From Diplolepis rosae (Eukaryota; Arthropoda; Insecta; Hymenoptera; Diplolepididae), in assembly GCA_030998225.1 (NCBI GenBank), contig JAPYXD010000459.1, forward strand, positions 310,001-374,000: a stretch of 64,000 bases of DNA. Reading direction: 5' to 3'. A model generated the notes under the pieces. That model made no database searches and was not told the DNA's origin. It worked only from the letters and a program-made list of their open reading frames with translations. Shown here in pieces: positions 53,613 to 64,000 of this stretch (the stretch's first letter is position 1; each line of letters begins with the position of its first letter). Made by a program: the position numbers and the translations under genes.

Positions 53613-53859
53613 GATAGACCACTCATATGATTTGTAATTTATTTTGTCAAGTGAAAATTTCATAACAGCATAAAACTTTCATATTGGCGGCATGAGCGAT
53701 GGGTATGGCCGACCAGAGATCTGAGATAAATCTATCGCTCCTAGAACAGGGCTACATTGCAATGAACGGATCTATCAATTGCCGGCCCGAACGGGGAGCT
53801 TAAAGAAAAGTAAAATTTTCTTGATTTTCCTAAGGATAGAAAACGATTCGAACAATTCG

Positions 53860-54963
53860 ATGCCAACCACTTCCGGGATTGGTGATCAAAACCCGGTGGC
53901 GCCCGAGGAACATGAGCATATTGAAGATGCTCCTCTTGCATACGAGCGACTCAGTTTGTCGCCAACTCCAGAACGACGCAGCCGACCTGCACCAGGTAAC
54001 GGAAAAAGAAATACAGCGGCGAACATAAGAAACTACCAACAACAGGAGAACAGACCTACACAACGCCCGGTTGTTCATACAATTTCCTGCAACATCATAT
54101 TCACAGCACCTACGGTGCAAGAGAATTCACCTGTCCCATCGAGTTTTCCTCCCAACGCGAATAATAGAAGAACACAACCTGCTGCAGCACTCGGAAGAAG
54201 ACAGAACGCATCTAATGCCTTATCTGCATTATCGCATACAACTGTAAACGACTTTCGAGCTTTTCTCCGTGCAATCAGAACACCTGCACGAGTCCTGCCA
54301 AGCTTTTCAGAACATGATCATGAAGATCCCCTTACCTTTCTTCAAGAACGTGAGGAACATTTTGAATCGACAGAAACCGAGCCTTCTCAATGGACTCACC
54401 TCGCAGGAAAGGCTCTGGAAGAACCTGCCTCTAAATGGTGGGAACTGTTCAAAAACATCTCCGTGACCTGGGAGAAATTCAAGGAGATATTGATACAATG
54501 CTACGCAAGTGCCCCGGTCCTGATGCAACTACATAAGAACTTGTACTCACGAAAGCAAGGTGAGAGAGAAAACACAGCAGTCTTTCTTCAGCAACGGTAC
54601 TTGTTAGCACGGCGGTTACTCCCAACCACTAACGAAGAAGGCATCACGACTCTGCTTCTGGAATCTCTCAGACCCTCGATCAGAAGAGCAATCCGCTCAG
54701 CATATCCACGAAATCTCGAGAATCTGTTCCAAAGAGCCTTGACCGCTGAAACCGACGAAGCCGAGGACCACCCACGCCACGAGAAGAAGAAAGAAGAATC
54801 CAAACCAAGAGAGGCTGCCCCTGCAGCACAAACAAATACGAATCAACGTGCAGCGCAATTGAGCTCTAATCTACCCAGATGTTGGTTTTGCCCAGAGCGG
54901 CATTTCCATCGAAACTGCCCAGTCTTGGCTTCTCAAAGAAACGATGACATTCGGGGAAACTGA
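53860..54963 (+). CDS. Ty3/gypsy Gag polyprotein, intact 367 aa
   Basis: Gag forms the retrotransposon capsid and binds its RNA. I start at the ATG of MPTTSGIGD; an upstream extension to 53779 is open but begins at TTG. Residues 1-150 are Pro/Asn-rich. The capsid-like Retrotrans_gag block includes FLQEREEHFES, WWELFKNISVTWEKF, YSRKQGERENTAVF and LLLESLRPSIRRAIR. Near the C-terminus a zinc-knuckle-like CWFCPERHFHRNC has one residue less than C-X2-C-X4-H-X4-C. The frame has no break, whereas the pol genes downstream are broken. Pol lies in another frame. Confidence 0.8.
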   Translation: MPTTSGIGDQNPVAPEEHEHIEDAPLAYERLSLSPTPERRSRPAPGNGKRNTAANIRNYQQQENRPTQRPVVHTISCNIIFTAPTVQENSPVPSSFPPNANNRRTQPAAALGRRQNASNALSALSHTTVNDFRAFLRAIRTPARVLPSFSEHDHEDPLTFLQEREEHFESTETEPSQWTHLAGKALEEPASKWWELFKNISVTWEKFKEILIQCYASAPVLMQLHKNLYSRKQGERENTAVFLQQRYLLARRLLPTTNEEGITTLLLESLRPSIRRAIRSAYPRNLENLFQRALTAETDEAEDHPRHEKKKEESKPREAAPAAQTNTNQRAAQLSSNLPRCWFCPERHFHRNCPVLASQRNDDIRGN

Positions 54964-54989
54964 CGAAGCCCGGCGACCGCAGCGGCTGC

Positions 54990-55560
54990 CATACTCCCAC
55001 AGCATCAGCAAAGTCAGAGCCAGCAGTAAACCCAGCCAAAACCACCTCTCGTCAACTCACACGTCTCCGTGTAAGCCTTGGAAGTCGAGAAATCATAGCC
55101 TACTTGAACTCATGCTCATCGGATAACTTTATTCACGCTTCAGTCCTGATGAAATGTCAATTAAATTCTCTGAGACCTAGCCCACCACACGCTAAACTCG
55201 CAGCCGAAGGCATGACATTGCCACTGATCGGGACCATAGACCTTGCACCTGAAGCCTGCGATCAGCCTTATCCTGGGACCTTCTTCGTAAGTCCAAGCCT
55301 TTCTGGAATAATGATTTTTGTCCACCCCTGGTTTGAGCAACACAACGTAATTCACGAACACCGCCTGGGGTGCATCTATCTGGGGAATCAAGAGAGAAGA
55401 CGACTGTATTTGGTACCGGAATCTCAAAAGCAAACATCTAACACTACGCCGCCGGAAGTAACTCATGACCTCCCACCCAAGTACGCTCCACGGTTTCTGG
55501 ACATGATGAAATGCTACCAAGGAGGGCCTCTTCGTCAGACTTGAGCAGTACAACACCACA
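54990..55560 (+). pseudogene. Gypsy protease region, active site lost
   Basis: The frame includes RLRVSLGSREIIAYLNSCSSDNFIH. The expected D-S/T-G catalytic triplet is replaced by N-S-C, so the retropepsin would be inactive. It continues through PLIGTIDLAP...PGTFFV and HPWFEQHNVI. Stops separate it from Gag. Confidence 0.65.
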
Positions 55561-56090
55561 TTGAGCTATCACATCCAACACCTTTCATTGAAGCACCACG
55601 ACGATACTCCGAGGAGAAACGGAAATGGTTGGACGCACAAATACGAGAAATGCTCGCAGACAAGATCATCGAGTCAACCCCACATCCGATTACAGCTCTG
55701 CAATCGTGGTTGCAGGAAAGAAGGATGAGAATTACAGATTCTGTGTCGACTACAGACGTCTTAACGAACAGACTGTAGATGCTCCACAATGTCTCCCTCG
55801 CATACACGAGATATTGAAGGATCTTGGAGATACCACCATTTTCTCATCACACACATTCTCTTTTCGACGACGTGATCGACGTTCAGCAGGAGGACCCAGA
55901 TATTAACCGCGATATATCAGCTTGGTTAGAAATCCAGCAGCGAGAACGACGTACACCCGAAGAGGAACATTTCTTCCAAACTCATCGTCTGAACGAGCAA
56001 GAATTCTGGCGAATCTCCACCGACGGTGAGAAATGGTTACTGTTAGCCCCACTAATAATGCGACATAGGATCATTTGGGTCTAGTACGCG
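55561..56090 (+). pseudogene. Gypsy reverse transcriptase start fused to RNase H-integrase linker by deletion
   Basis: The start of the reverse transcriptase is readable across two frames: EMLADKIIEST, then TSDYSSAIVVAGKKDENYRFCVDYRRLNE and PRIHEILKDLGDTTIF. At about 55850 it jumps to HSLFDDVIDVQQEDPDINRDISAWLE..., a segment normally located between RNase H and integrase. The catalytic YxDD box and the whole RNase H are missing. Confidence 0.7.
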
Positions 56091-56683
56091 GCCAAAAACC
56101 GGATCAGTAACGTCCACGGCCTGCACGCACTGCCTGGGATACTATAGCTGTGGACCTCATGGGTCGATATCCCCGCACTAATCAAGGATGTCGGTTTATC
56201 TTCGTAATTACGAATATATTTACACGATGGGTCGAAGCTTTCCCTCTTCGCGCAGCCGCTGCACCAAAAATCACTAAAATAATGGGGGACCAAGTCTTCT
56301 CACGCTGGGGATTTCCTCACCGAATCCTTAGCGATAACGGTCCACAGTTCACTGGACACATATGGGAAGAAGCTAGTAATCGTTGGGATTGCGAATTATG
56401 GACTACCCCAGTCTATCACCCGCGCGCCAATCCCGCGGAGAGGCGGAACCAAGAAATCAAAAAGGGTTTAAGGTTACGTCTGCAGCCAGGAAATCAACGC
56501 ACATGGGACCAGCATTTACCCAAACTACTCTTCGGGTTACGTCGTCGAAAGAATGCAGCCACTGGTAGTACACCTAGCCACCTACTCTTAGGTAAAACCA
56601 TTCTCTTGCCCGGGGAATGGCGCCTTTCCGTCCCAGATCTAACAACCAAACAGAAAATCGGCATCTTTATACTGCTCATATAA
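56090..56683 (+). pseudogene. Gypsy integrase core with DDE triad, N-terminal zinc domain deleted
   Basis: After a stop near 56109 the frame WDTIAVDLMGRYP holds the first catalytic Asp, HRILSDNGPQFTG the second, and PRANPAERRNQEIKKGLR the Glu. HLPKLLFGLRRRKNAATGSTP and LLLGK follow. The HHCC zinc-binding domain expected upstream is mostly missing. The frame ends where LINE sequence begins. Confidence 0.75.
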
Positions 56684-57310
56684 AGTTGTGTCAGAATTGT
56701 CTTAGATATGGCTATATTAACACGAACTGCCGCTTGAAGGTACGCTGAAAACAATGTGGTACCGCGAACCCACACACAGACTGATCCCTCCCCTTAAGCG
56801 AATTCACTCCAAAATGCTGTAGTTGCAACGGAGAACACTCACCAACTTCTTAAAACTGTCCCGAATTACAATTCTAAAAACAATCCCAGTCCTATGCCAC
56901 AAAACATAGCGTTTCTTTCGCAGAAGCAAAATATGTACTTAAACCTAAAAAGAACTGAAACGGCCCCGCTCCTCAACCTTCTACCGCCGTCTTTACCTTC
57001 TCCGATCACTCAGATCTCATTGACATCCCTGCTTCTTCGTGTTTCCATCTAGACCCCTCCTCCTTCACATACCGATCGTACTCCGAGACAACATCCTTTC
57101 CCTATAAACCACATTCAGGAACTCAGGTTATCAAACCCCATAAAAAGACACCCCAGTCCAATCGTGGAAAATTTAATCTCTAACTTCTCAGCCTTTCACT
57201 ACTAATGGAGGGGCCCAAAACTCATTTCGAAATCGCTTTGCCTTTAAACCCCCACCCTTTCAAAAGCTAACAGATTCCAGCTCCGAAACTGCCTCGCAAT
57301 CTATATCCAT
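56684..57310 (+). pseudogene. Jockey/I-type LINE ORF1 (Gag-like) relic
   Basis: With stops, the plus strand reads CQNCLRYGYINTNCRLKVR*KQCG..NPHTD*, then KCCSCNGEHSPTS*NCPE, i.e. three zinc-knuckle-like units, and SYATKHSVSFAEAKYVLK, a typical sequel in Jockey-like ORF1. Two or three Cys codons have become stops. It joins the gypsy integrase directly, so one element was inserted into or fused to the other. Confidence 0.65.
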
Positions 57311-57329
57311 AATTAAGAACATATTCTTT

Positions 57330-57445
57330 AAAATTTGAATTTATTTGCATTATTTGTGATATACAATAAGAGTTTGAAATTGTCTACGAGGACACCTGTT
57401 GGCAACATATCCTATCTGATACGCGGCTTGTGATCCTCCGATAAT
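57330..57445 (+). repeat. Repeat shared with 20060-20144 plus 20595-20630
   Basis: AAATTTGAATTTATTTGCATT..., AAGAGTTTGAAATTGT, ACACCTGT.GGCAAC and CTCCGATAAT match the 20-kb copy, without the 450-bp insertion found there. Confidence 0.6.
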
Positions 57446-57724
57446 TTGACCAAATTATCTAAATTATTTAGAAATTGTATGAATAGAGGCGAAAGCCAAA
57501 CGCTCTTTTAAGTAAGCACGTGGGAATTCCTATAGGAAATTCTGTGACTCCTTGGATAGAATGACTCCTATTTTCAGAGTCTGGAAAGTTGTCAAATCCT
57601 TTAAAAATAGATTCATTCAACCGGCTGTGGCATTTTGTATAGAGGAGTTATAGCCAACCAATAGCAGAGTTGGAAATAGCTATTTCCTCGCTCAAAACTA
57701 AATTCTCTTCAGGATTAGATAAAG

Positions 57725-58079
57725 TATTGTAGATTACGATATAATTCAGAATTTTCCAGAAACAGCAAGATTAGTAGGACTTCTAGGAATTATACTAGGC
57801 TTTGAGTTTTTATTTGATGCTTTTGTTATTTATCAAAGAAATATATTTCCAGATCATTTACTGTCCTTAACCAACCTCTACTCGACAGCCTGGAGAAACT
57901 TCGAAATTCCACAAATCGAACTGACAATTATCGTATCAGGGGCATTTTTGTGCATTTTTGTGTTTCTTAAATTCAACAAGTCATTTGCCAAAAAATTTCA
58001 CGAAAATGTTAATAATAAATTATTGATAAATTTCAACAATAAGACATTACGTGGACAACAATTTATAAATCTTTATTGA
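57725..58079 (+). CDS. Possible terminal exon of an unknown membrane protein
   Basis: An open frame of about 117 codons ends at TGA. It has coherent protein-like composition: YDIIQNFPETARL, a hydrophobic segment (VGLLGIILGFEFLFDAFVIY), a polar loop with PDHLLSLTNLYSTAW, a second hydrophobic segment (LTIIVSGAFLCIFVFL) and a basic, Asn-rich tail. Two membrane helices are likely. Acceptors AATTTTCCAG (57759) or a weak one at 57724 would start the exon. The better pyrimidine tract (TTCTCTTCAG, near 57712) is followed by an in-frame stop. No upstream exon was found between here and the gypsy relic, so it may be a pseudogene. I do not recognise the family. Confidence 0.4.
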
Positions 58080-59960
58080 TAATAGAAAATTTTGTGATAG
58101 ATAAAATGTTGTATCTCCTTATTTTTTAATAAGATTCGTTCATTAAAATAATTGCAGATGATAATTCATTAGTAATTGCAAAGAATTATAATGTTTCTAC
58201 GATATGATTTGTATTCACAGAGAATATTAACGAATTAAAATTACTGCTACATTGTTTCACTAAAGTTTTGATTTATTACAATACTGTTTCGAAGAATCAT
58301 TTAAGGAAAAAATGAATCGGTGAGAATAGTTAGCGTACATATATTTTTATAGGAATTGTCATTTGATCAACAAATAAATTTTGTAAAATTAATAAAAACT
58401 TTTCTATTGATTTCTTGCTCTTTGAGATAAACAGATGGGCAATCTCATACCTTTTTTGTTGGTTTTTCTTTCCACCTTTTATACAAGAAATATATCATAT
58501 CTATGCTTATTTTGAAATTCATAAAGACAGTTATAATTTAATAAAAACTCAGTTCCGTATGGAGTCCAATAACGAAGAAGAAAGCAGGATCTACATACTG
58601 TATTCTTACAATTTGACGTCACTGCCGGAGACTCAATCGATGTTTCAGAAAACAGAGACGCCTTGCAAATTTTCTGCAGTTTACTTGATTTTCTATAATG
58701 TATTCATGCCTTTGTATTCCGAGTTTATGTGGTTACGAAATTTATGTACTGGGTGAAGAACAAATAATAATAAGTACAAAGATAAATTTTTGAGGTGCAA
58801 CGTTATGTGAGAATAAATATACCACATAATATATTCATATTCTCCTGTTTTATAAAAATATAGCATCTATCAAAAATAGAAAATAAGTTTGTTGTATCGT
58901 TGGAATCGTAGAAAAAAGGTAAGCTATTTGTTTAAGAGACCATTTTAGTGATATGGATGATTAAATTGATTTAAATTATCTTCTATCAGTTTTAATAACT
59001 GACGAGTTATCAAACAATCAAAAAAATTATTTATCATATTTTGACACCTTTTTAATTATTTTATCGACCTACAGTAATAAATTTGTTTTATTGATACTTC
59101 AATGTATATAAATTTATTGGGAGAAATTTAATGAGTCTGAATGTATGCAATTAAAACTTAGTTATAGACGGTGAGAAGAACATTGCTCACGCTGCTATAA
59201 TCCATAGACGTGCGCCCTCTAAAAATAAGCTGTGTCGCACGAGAACGATAATATAGGGGTCTCTACTTTGAAAAATTGAAATGGTTCAAATGCGTGACAT
59301 TAGAATCGTTGACAATCTTCCTACGTAACAATTGATTTCCAGCAATTAGTCCATAGCAATTGTTTTCAGAAAACAGTATTGACATAATAACATAACTATG
59401 TCAAAATGAGGCAAGATTTGGGGTTGAGAGAAAATTTACCTGCGCAGATAGACCTTACGCATAGACGCTGCAACGCTACCGTGACGGCTTCGCAGCTCTA
59501 CCGTATGGGTGTCAGAGCGATACACTTTTTGTGGCTGCCGAAGAGATGCGTATACTGCTACTAGAGCGGAACTGTATTGCTACGAGGGCTATTTTGAGAG
59601 TTTCGCTGTATTAGCTTTCTGATATCGTTCTAATAGTGATATGGAGTTTTCCGTGTGCATTTCATATCGTCATCAAAACAAGACGATACATTTTATGGGG
59701 TGGGGGGTCAACTTTTTCAAAATTTTGTAAAACATTGAATTTTTGCAAAATTCGAGAATAATCCAAAATCCAAAAATAATTTTTTCCTTGTTATATAGGC
59801 CTTTTTATATATTGAATTTATGTTTTTCAGGTTATTCATATTTTCTCAATATATACAACACTGATAAACAACCAACGTTCGTCAGTTGTTTCTCTACGCG
59901 AAAGAAATATTGGAAGTAGCGGCAATGTAACATTGGAATCGCTCCAATGTTCCACTGGAG
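58080..59960. other. AT-rich DNA, nothing firm
   Basis: AATAAA at about 58370 could serve the preceding exon. The ORF at 58415-58756 (113 codons) lacks motifs and conserved context. Bases 59160-59620 are GC-richer without a coherent frame. Confidence 0.4.
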
Positions 59961-59999
59961 AAGTCGCTACGATCTTAATAAAAACATACTTTTAAGACC

Positions 60000-60965
60000 T
60001 ATAACTTGGTTCATATTTAACAAAATTTTCGGGCTATTAAAAAAGGTCCATATCGATTTTTGGGCTCCAACCCTTAACCCAAAAATGCACCCCTGCATGG
60101 CTATGTAGAGACGACTTTGTCTAAACATCATCTTTTTGCAAACTTTATTGCCTAGGGATACTCTCTGATTTTCAGGCTCTTCAAAAATGTCCATATCGAT
60201 TTTTGGACTCCAACTCTTAACACCAAAATGCACCCCTGCATGGCCATGTCAAGACGACTTTGACTAAAAACCATCTTTTTGTGTATTTTAAGGTCTAGAA
60301 GTACCATCTGATTTTCGGGCTCTTCAAAAATGTCCATATCGATTTTTGGGCTTCAACCCTTAACATCAAAATGCCCCCCTGCATGGCCATGTAGAGGCGA
60401 CTTTGACTAACAACCATCTTTTTGTATATTTTATCGTCTAGGAATACTCTCTGATTTTCGGGCTCTTCAAAAAAGTCCATATCGATTTTTGTGCTCCAAC
60501 CCTTAACATCAAAAATCAAAAACTTGCACTGAATTTCATCTTTTTGCAAATTTTATGGTCTAGGAAGACTCTATGATTTTTGGTCTTTTCAAATATGTTT
60601 ATATTGGTTTTTGGGCTCCAACCCTTAACACCGAAATGCACACCTACATGGCTATGAAGAGACGACTTTCACTAAAATTCACTATTAATTTTCATAGACG
60701 TTACTGTACAAGTGGTAAATTCCAATTAATGTTCTTGTATATCATGAAAAATTAATGTACGTTCATATTAAATTTGATTTCTTTTGAATCAAAATATATT
60801 AAAATTAATAAACATTATCAAAATATATGCTCAAGTCCAAAGTTTATGGTCTAGGAAGACTCTATGACTTTTGGGCTCTTCAAATATGTTTATATCGATT
60901 TTTGGGCTTCTACCCTTAACATCAAAATACACCCCTGTATGGCCATGTAGAGACCATGCTGAGAA
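60000..60965 (-). repeat. About 142-bp tandem array, left side (minus orientation)
   Basis: The word ATGCACCCCTGCATGG (or a variant) recurs near 60085, 60229, 60371, 60637 and 60928, with one diverged unit near 60510. Each unit also contains GTCCATATCGATTTTTGGGC and TCTCTGATTTTCGGGC. The reading frames through it (MDIFEEPENQ..) are repeat artefacts. Confidence 0.75.
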
Positions 60966-61279
60966 AATTTCTATAAAAGCTGTCCAAAATAATTCTTAAT
61001 GACAAAAATGTGAATCCAGAACCATAATAATAATAAGAAGAAGAATTGTAACTTTATACTGAAAAAATTGCATGTATCCTTTTTTACATTATAACGTGAC
61101 ATATTTGGGAATAAGTCTGCTTCTATATTGACTCAAAAATGACAGGATTTGCACTCATTTTGGTTGTTTTGGCATAGCGTCAGTTTCTCCTTATTTTCTT
61201 CATTCAAAAGTTATCGTTTGCCTTTCTTCTTTTTTAGTTTTTTTACATTTTTTTAACGCTTTACTCTATCTACCATGGA

Positions 61280-62270
61280 TAATTAAATACCATTGAATCT
61301 GAAGTCATAGACATAGAATCAGAAGGATATGGGGAAGAACGACTATGTTTGTCATGCAAACAGTCGACACATGAAATCGTTTCCATTAGACACAAAGAAA
61401 ACTGGAGTGGTTTAAATGATAAAGCATCTGTTAAGCCCAATGATTTATATTTGGACAATGAATTTCTATTTCATAAAAAACTGTCAGCAGTACCCATTTT
61501 GAAAAACGGGAGTGTCATGAAATTAAAACCAATCGAGATTCATGATAAAAAATTGACATTGAACAGTACTTGTCCTTTCGATAGTTTCTACCAGTTGATA
61601 CTTGGCACTTATGTAGACAGACATCTATTTAGAGCGCAAATTAATATACTTGCCACCAGGGACGGATCCAGAGGGGTGGTCCTGGGGGTCCATCAAATAT
61701 CAATACCCGTACAGCACACGGTCCTTCAACCGTAAGAGACGGTCTCCGGATTTGTGAAAATGAAACTCAAATAACGCAAATAAACACACAATTTAATAAG
61801 CAATCACTAGCGAAAAAATTCGAGTTTGTCTAACACAATTCTAACGTCACGTTTTGTAAAAGCCAAAATATCTTTTATTTTTAAATTTTTCGATCGGACC
61901 CCCCCCCCCCCCAATTTTTTTTCTAGATCCGTCCCTGCTTGCCACTGAAAACCGCTTCTTTGAGCTTATTGGGATAGCAGCCGAAAAGGGGATAAGCAGC
62001 CAAATATATAAACAACGGGCTGAAATTTTATATCCCTTATTCAAAGCAAGCAATGAAAATACTGAAAATCAGCACGTTTTGATAGATTGCGCAGCAGTCA
62101 TAGATAAATTGTGTGCACAGTTAATGAGAGACACATATAGTTTAAGACAGCCCTACATATGTGAAAAATGTGAAATGTGCTCATAGTCATGATAGAAAGC
62201 TACATGTTCTCTCTATTTATATAGACGTTTTAAAAAGAACTGACTTTCCTCAAATCTTTGAGTAGGAAGT
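61280..62270 (+). pseudogene. Decayed gene of unknown family, split by a hAT-type MITE
   Basis: A coherent frame includes CLSCKQSTHEIVSIRHKENW, LTLNSTCPFDSFYQLILGTY and, after the MITE, ENRFFELIGIAAEKGISSQI, YKQRAEILYPLFKAS, ICEKCEMC. A frameshift near 62184 leads to HSHDRKLHVLSIYIDVL..DFPQIFE and a stop. The N-S-T-C-P-F-D-S motif resembles transposon-associated or protease-like arthropod proteins I cannot name. The C-X2-C pair suggests metal binding. It lies between inverted 142-bp arrays, which suggests it is cargo of a larger mobile unit. Confidence 0.55.
61657..61937. mobile_element. 281-bp hAT-type MITE with 8-bp TSD
   Basis: The ends CAGGGACGGATCCAG and CTAGATCCGTCCCTG are inverted. 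CTTGCCAC is duplicated at 61649-61656 and 61938-61945. An 8-bp duplication and CAGGG ends are typical of hAT. Removal of the element plus one duplication rejoins the flanking frame exactly. A run of 14 C lies at 61899-61912. Confidence 0.85.
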
Positions 62271-62339
62271 ACAATTTACACCAGCTCGTTGTCGCATATT
62301 CGATTGCGATGGAGTTGTTAATACTACACTTACTTTACC

Positions 62340-62722
62340 AGGTTACATGGCCATGCAGGGGTGCATTTTGGTGTTAAGGGTAGAAGCCCAAAAATCGATA
62401 TAGATATTTTCGAAAAGCCCAAAAATCATAGCGTCTTCCCAGACCATAAAATTAGCACAAAGAAAATTTTTAGTGAAAGTCGCCTCTACATGGCCATGCA
62501 GGGGTGCATTTTGATGTTAAGGGTTAAAGCCCAAAAATCGATATAGACATTTTCGAAAAGCCCAAAAATCAGAGAGTATTCCTAGACCATAAACTTTGCA
62601 GAAAGATGCTTTTTAGTCAAAGTCGTCTCGGAATGGCCATGCAGGGGTTCATTTTGATGTTAAGGGTTGAAGCCCAAAAATCGATATAGACATTTTCGAA
62701 AAGCCCGAAAATCAGAGAGTAG
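62340..62722 (+). repeat. About 142-bp tandem array, right side (plus orientation)
   Basis: GCAGGGGTGCAT (or GCAGGGGTTCAT) recurs at 62355, 62499 and 62641. The units are the inverse of those at 60000-60965. Confidence 0.75.
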
Positions 62723-62729
62723 GGAAGAA

Positions 62730-63690
62730 GCGGCGAAATTGGCGCACCTAATAGAAAGTGCGAGTTTAAAAAGAAAGTATATGACTAAAAATTATGAAAA
62801 AATATTTATTTAATAGCTGGATATCTTTTCTATACTTTCCAATGGATAAAGATTGCATTGAAAATTATTAAAGCAGGTTTTTATTCAGATTTCCGAAGGA
62901 CTGCACCCGACATGGCGGGTAAATTGACGCACTAATATTATAATCTTCTCTTGCCACGTATTAGTTATATTTTCATAGATTTAGAATTACATTTCAGTAG
63001 CAAAGGTTGATGAAAAGAGGTAGTTATAATTTGAAACTAAATTTGAGATAGTATATCAAGATATGTGAAGTTTTTTATACCTTTATTCACATAAACCAGC
63101 CAAAGTTAAAATATATTTTATATTTGTACAATAAAATACTGGCAATTGTGGATATTTAAGTGAATATTCAAATTGAAATCATTTTTATAGAGAATTATTT
63201 GAATTTGTAATCAGAAGTATATACAATTATTAACTTTAGAAGACTTATAAATAATAGAAACAATCAATCAAAAATACAAATTTTTTACTTACATTGCTTT
63301 CACATCTTAAAATCGAGAAAACTTTCAAAACACTGTCAGACTGCAAATTAATTATTAAAAATCGCTTTTAAAATGCCTTAATACCTCAAACTTAAAAAAA
63401 AATTTAACCACTGATTGTTCAAATGAATATAACCTTACAAAGTCGTTACATCAGTTTTGCGAACCACATTACCTCCCATGTCACAAAAAATCTTAAGAAA
63501 AAGATTAGCAGAAAAGTCCAGCAACATTCAAATGTATATATCTATATATTAATAATTGTGTACTTATTATCTTCTTTATATTTTCAATCATAAACATCCG
63601 AGCACTTGACTTCAGTCACCGGTTTCCAGAAACACAACACGTGTGCCAACTTCGCCTCTGATTTGAATCTCGTATGCGCCAATTTTGCCG
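62730..63690. mobile_element. Possible TIR element
   Basis: GCGGCGAAATTGGCGCA near the left is inverted near the right as TGCGCCAATTTTGCCGC. Words such as GGCGGGTAAATTGACGCAC (62918) and GTGCCAACTTCGCC (63643) resemble the tips, as in the 30.5-kb element. Outer limits and TSD are unclear, and no ORF is present. Confidence 0.4.
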
Positions 63691-64000
63691 CAAGTGTATC
63701 GTTCATTAATTAAATACTTTTTACTTAAAATGCTTACTTTTTCATACAAATATTCTATCCTAATCGTAAGATTAAATATCAAAGATTATAAAATCGTTGC
63801 ATTAATCTAATTCACCTTGAATTACTATTATTTAACGATTTATCTCAATGGCTTCGAACATAACCATTATGCTAAAAAACGATTAATCGCAATAAAACTG
63901 TATTAAGCAATTAGATTTTTATAATGTTTTCTATCAAATACATATCATACAAGAATGCACACGATAGAACTATTTTTATTTTTTGTTATGTTATCATTTT
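63691..64000. other. AT-rich end of window
   Basis: Nothing recognised. Confidence 0.5.

Noticed and set aside
53700..53860. Gypsy LTR and primer-binding site upstream of Gag
   Set aside because: A GGCCCGAACGGGGAG word is suggestive, but no matching repeat was found downstream of the integrase, so no LTR can be claimed.
58415..58756. 113-codon ORF as a gene
   Set aside because: AT-rich composition gives such ORFs by chance; no motif, no splice context, and it does not join the 57725-58079 exon.
59967..60549. Repeated protein with MDIFEEPENQ blocks
   Set aside because: The frames run through 142-bp tandem DNA repeats whose period is not constantly a multiple of three; the similarity is at DNA level.

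Overview
This 64-kb window is AT-rich eukaryotic DNA that reads as an insect genome; Hymenoptera is my best guess, not proven. The reasons are one intron-containing gene with short exons and GT-AG introns, several mariner families, a tRNA-derived SINE, R1-like LINEs, Ty3/gypsy remnants and many TIR elements.

The main cellular gene lies on the minus strand from about 39.05 kb to about 10.6 kb. Nine coding exons close into one 428-residue reading frame across eight GT-AG introns. The product has a signal peptide, an N-terminal domain with 14 cysteines, a cysteine-free Ser/Thr/Pro-rich stalk and a short hydrophobic C-terminus like a GPI-anchor signal. No exon exceeds 233 bp, so single ORFs do not reveal it. 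Intron 2 is 18 kb long and is built largely of mobile elements.

Layout: 1-6.0 kb holds an R1-like LINE split by a 5.3-kb element with 9-bp target duplications. That element itself contains an ORF1-only LINE with an intact 450-codon ORF. 6-10.6 kb holds intergenic repeats and a foldback element. 10.6-39.1 kb is the cellular gene, whose introns contain foldbacks, hairpin MITEs, SINE copies, three mariner relics, a 5'-truncated LINE with a 15-bp target duplication, a TA-flanked TIR element, and a 2.77-kb near-perfect palindrome with a 14-bp target duplication and hammerhead-ribozyme-like motifs at both ends. 39-53 kb is mostly AT-rich, with two TTAA-flanked MITEs, nested MITEs and a mariner split by an 847-bp foldback. 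53-57.4 kb holds a transposon-type protein relic, an internally deleted gypsy element and a Jockey-like ORF1 relic. 57.7-58.1 kb is a possible terminal exon of an unknown membrane protein. 60-62.7 kb is a decayed gene bracketed by inverted arrays of a roughly 142-bp repeat and broken by a hAT-type MITE. 62.7-63.7 kb is another possible TIR element.

The features do not form a pathway. One secreted or surface protein gene is embedded in nested transposons, and the duplicated target sites allow many insertion events to be ordered in time.
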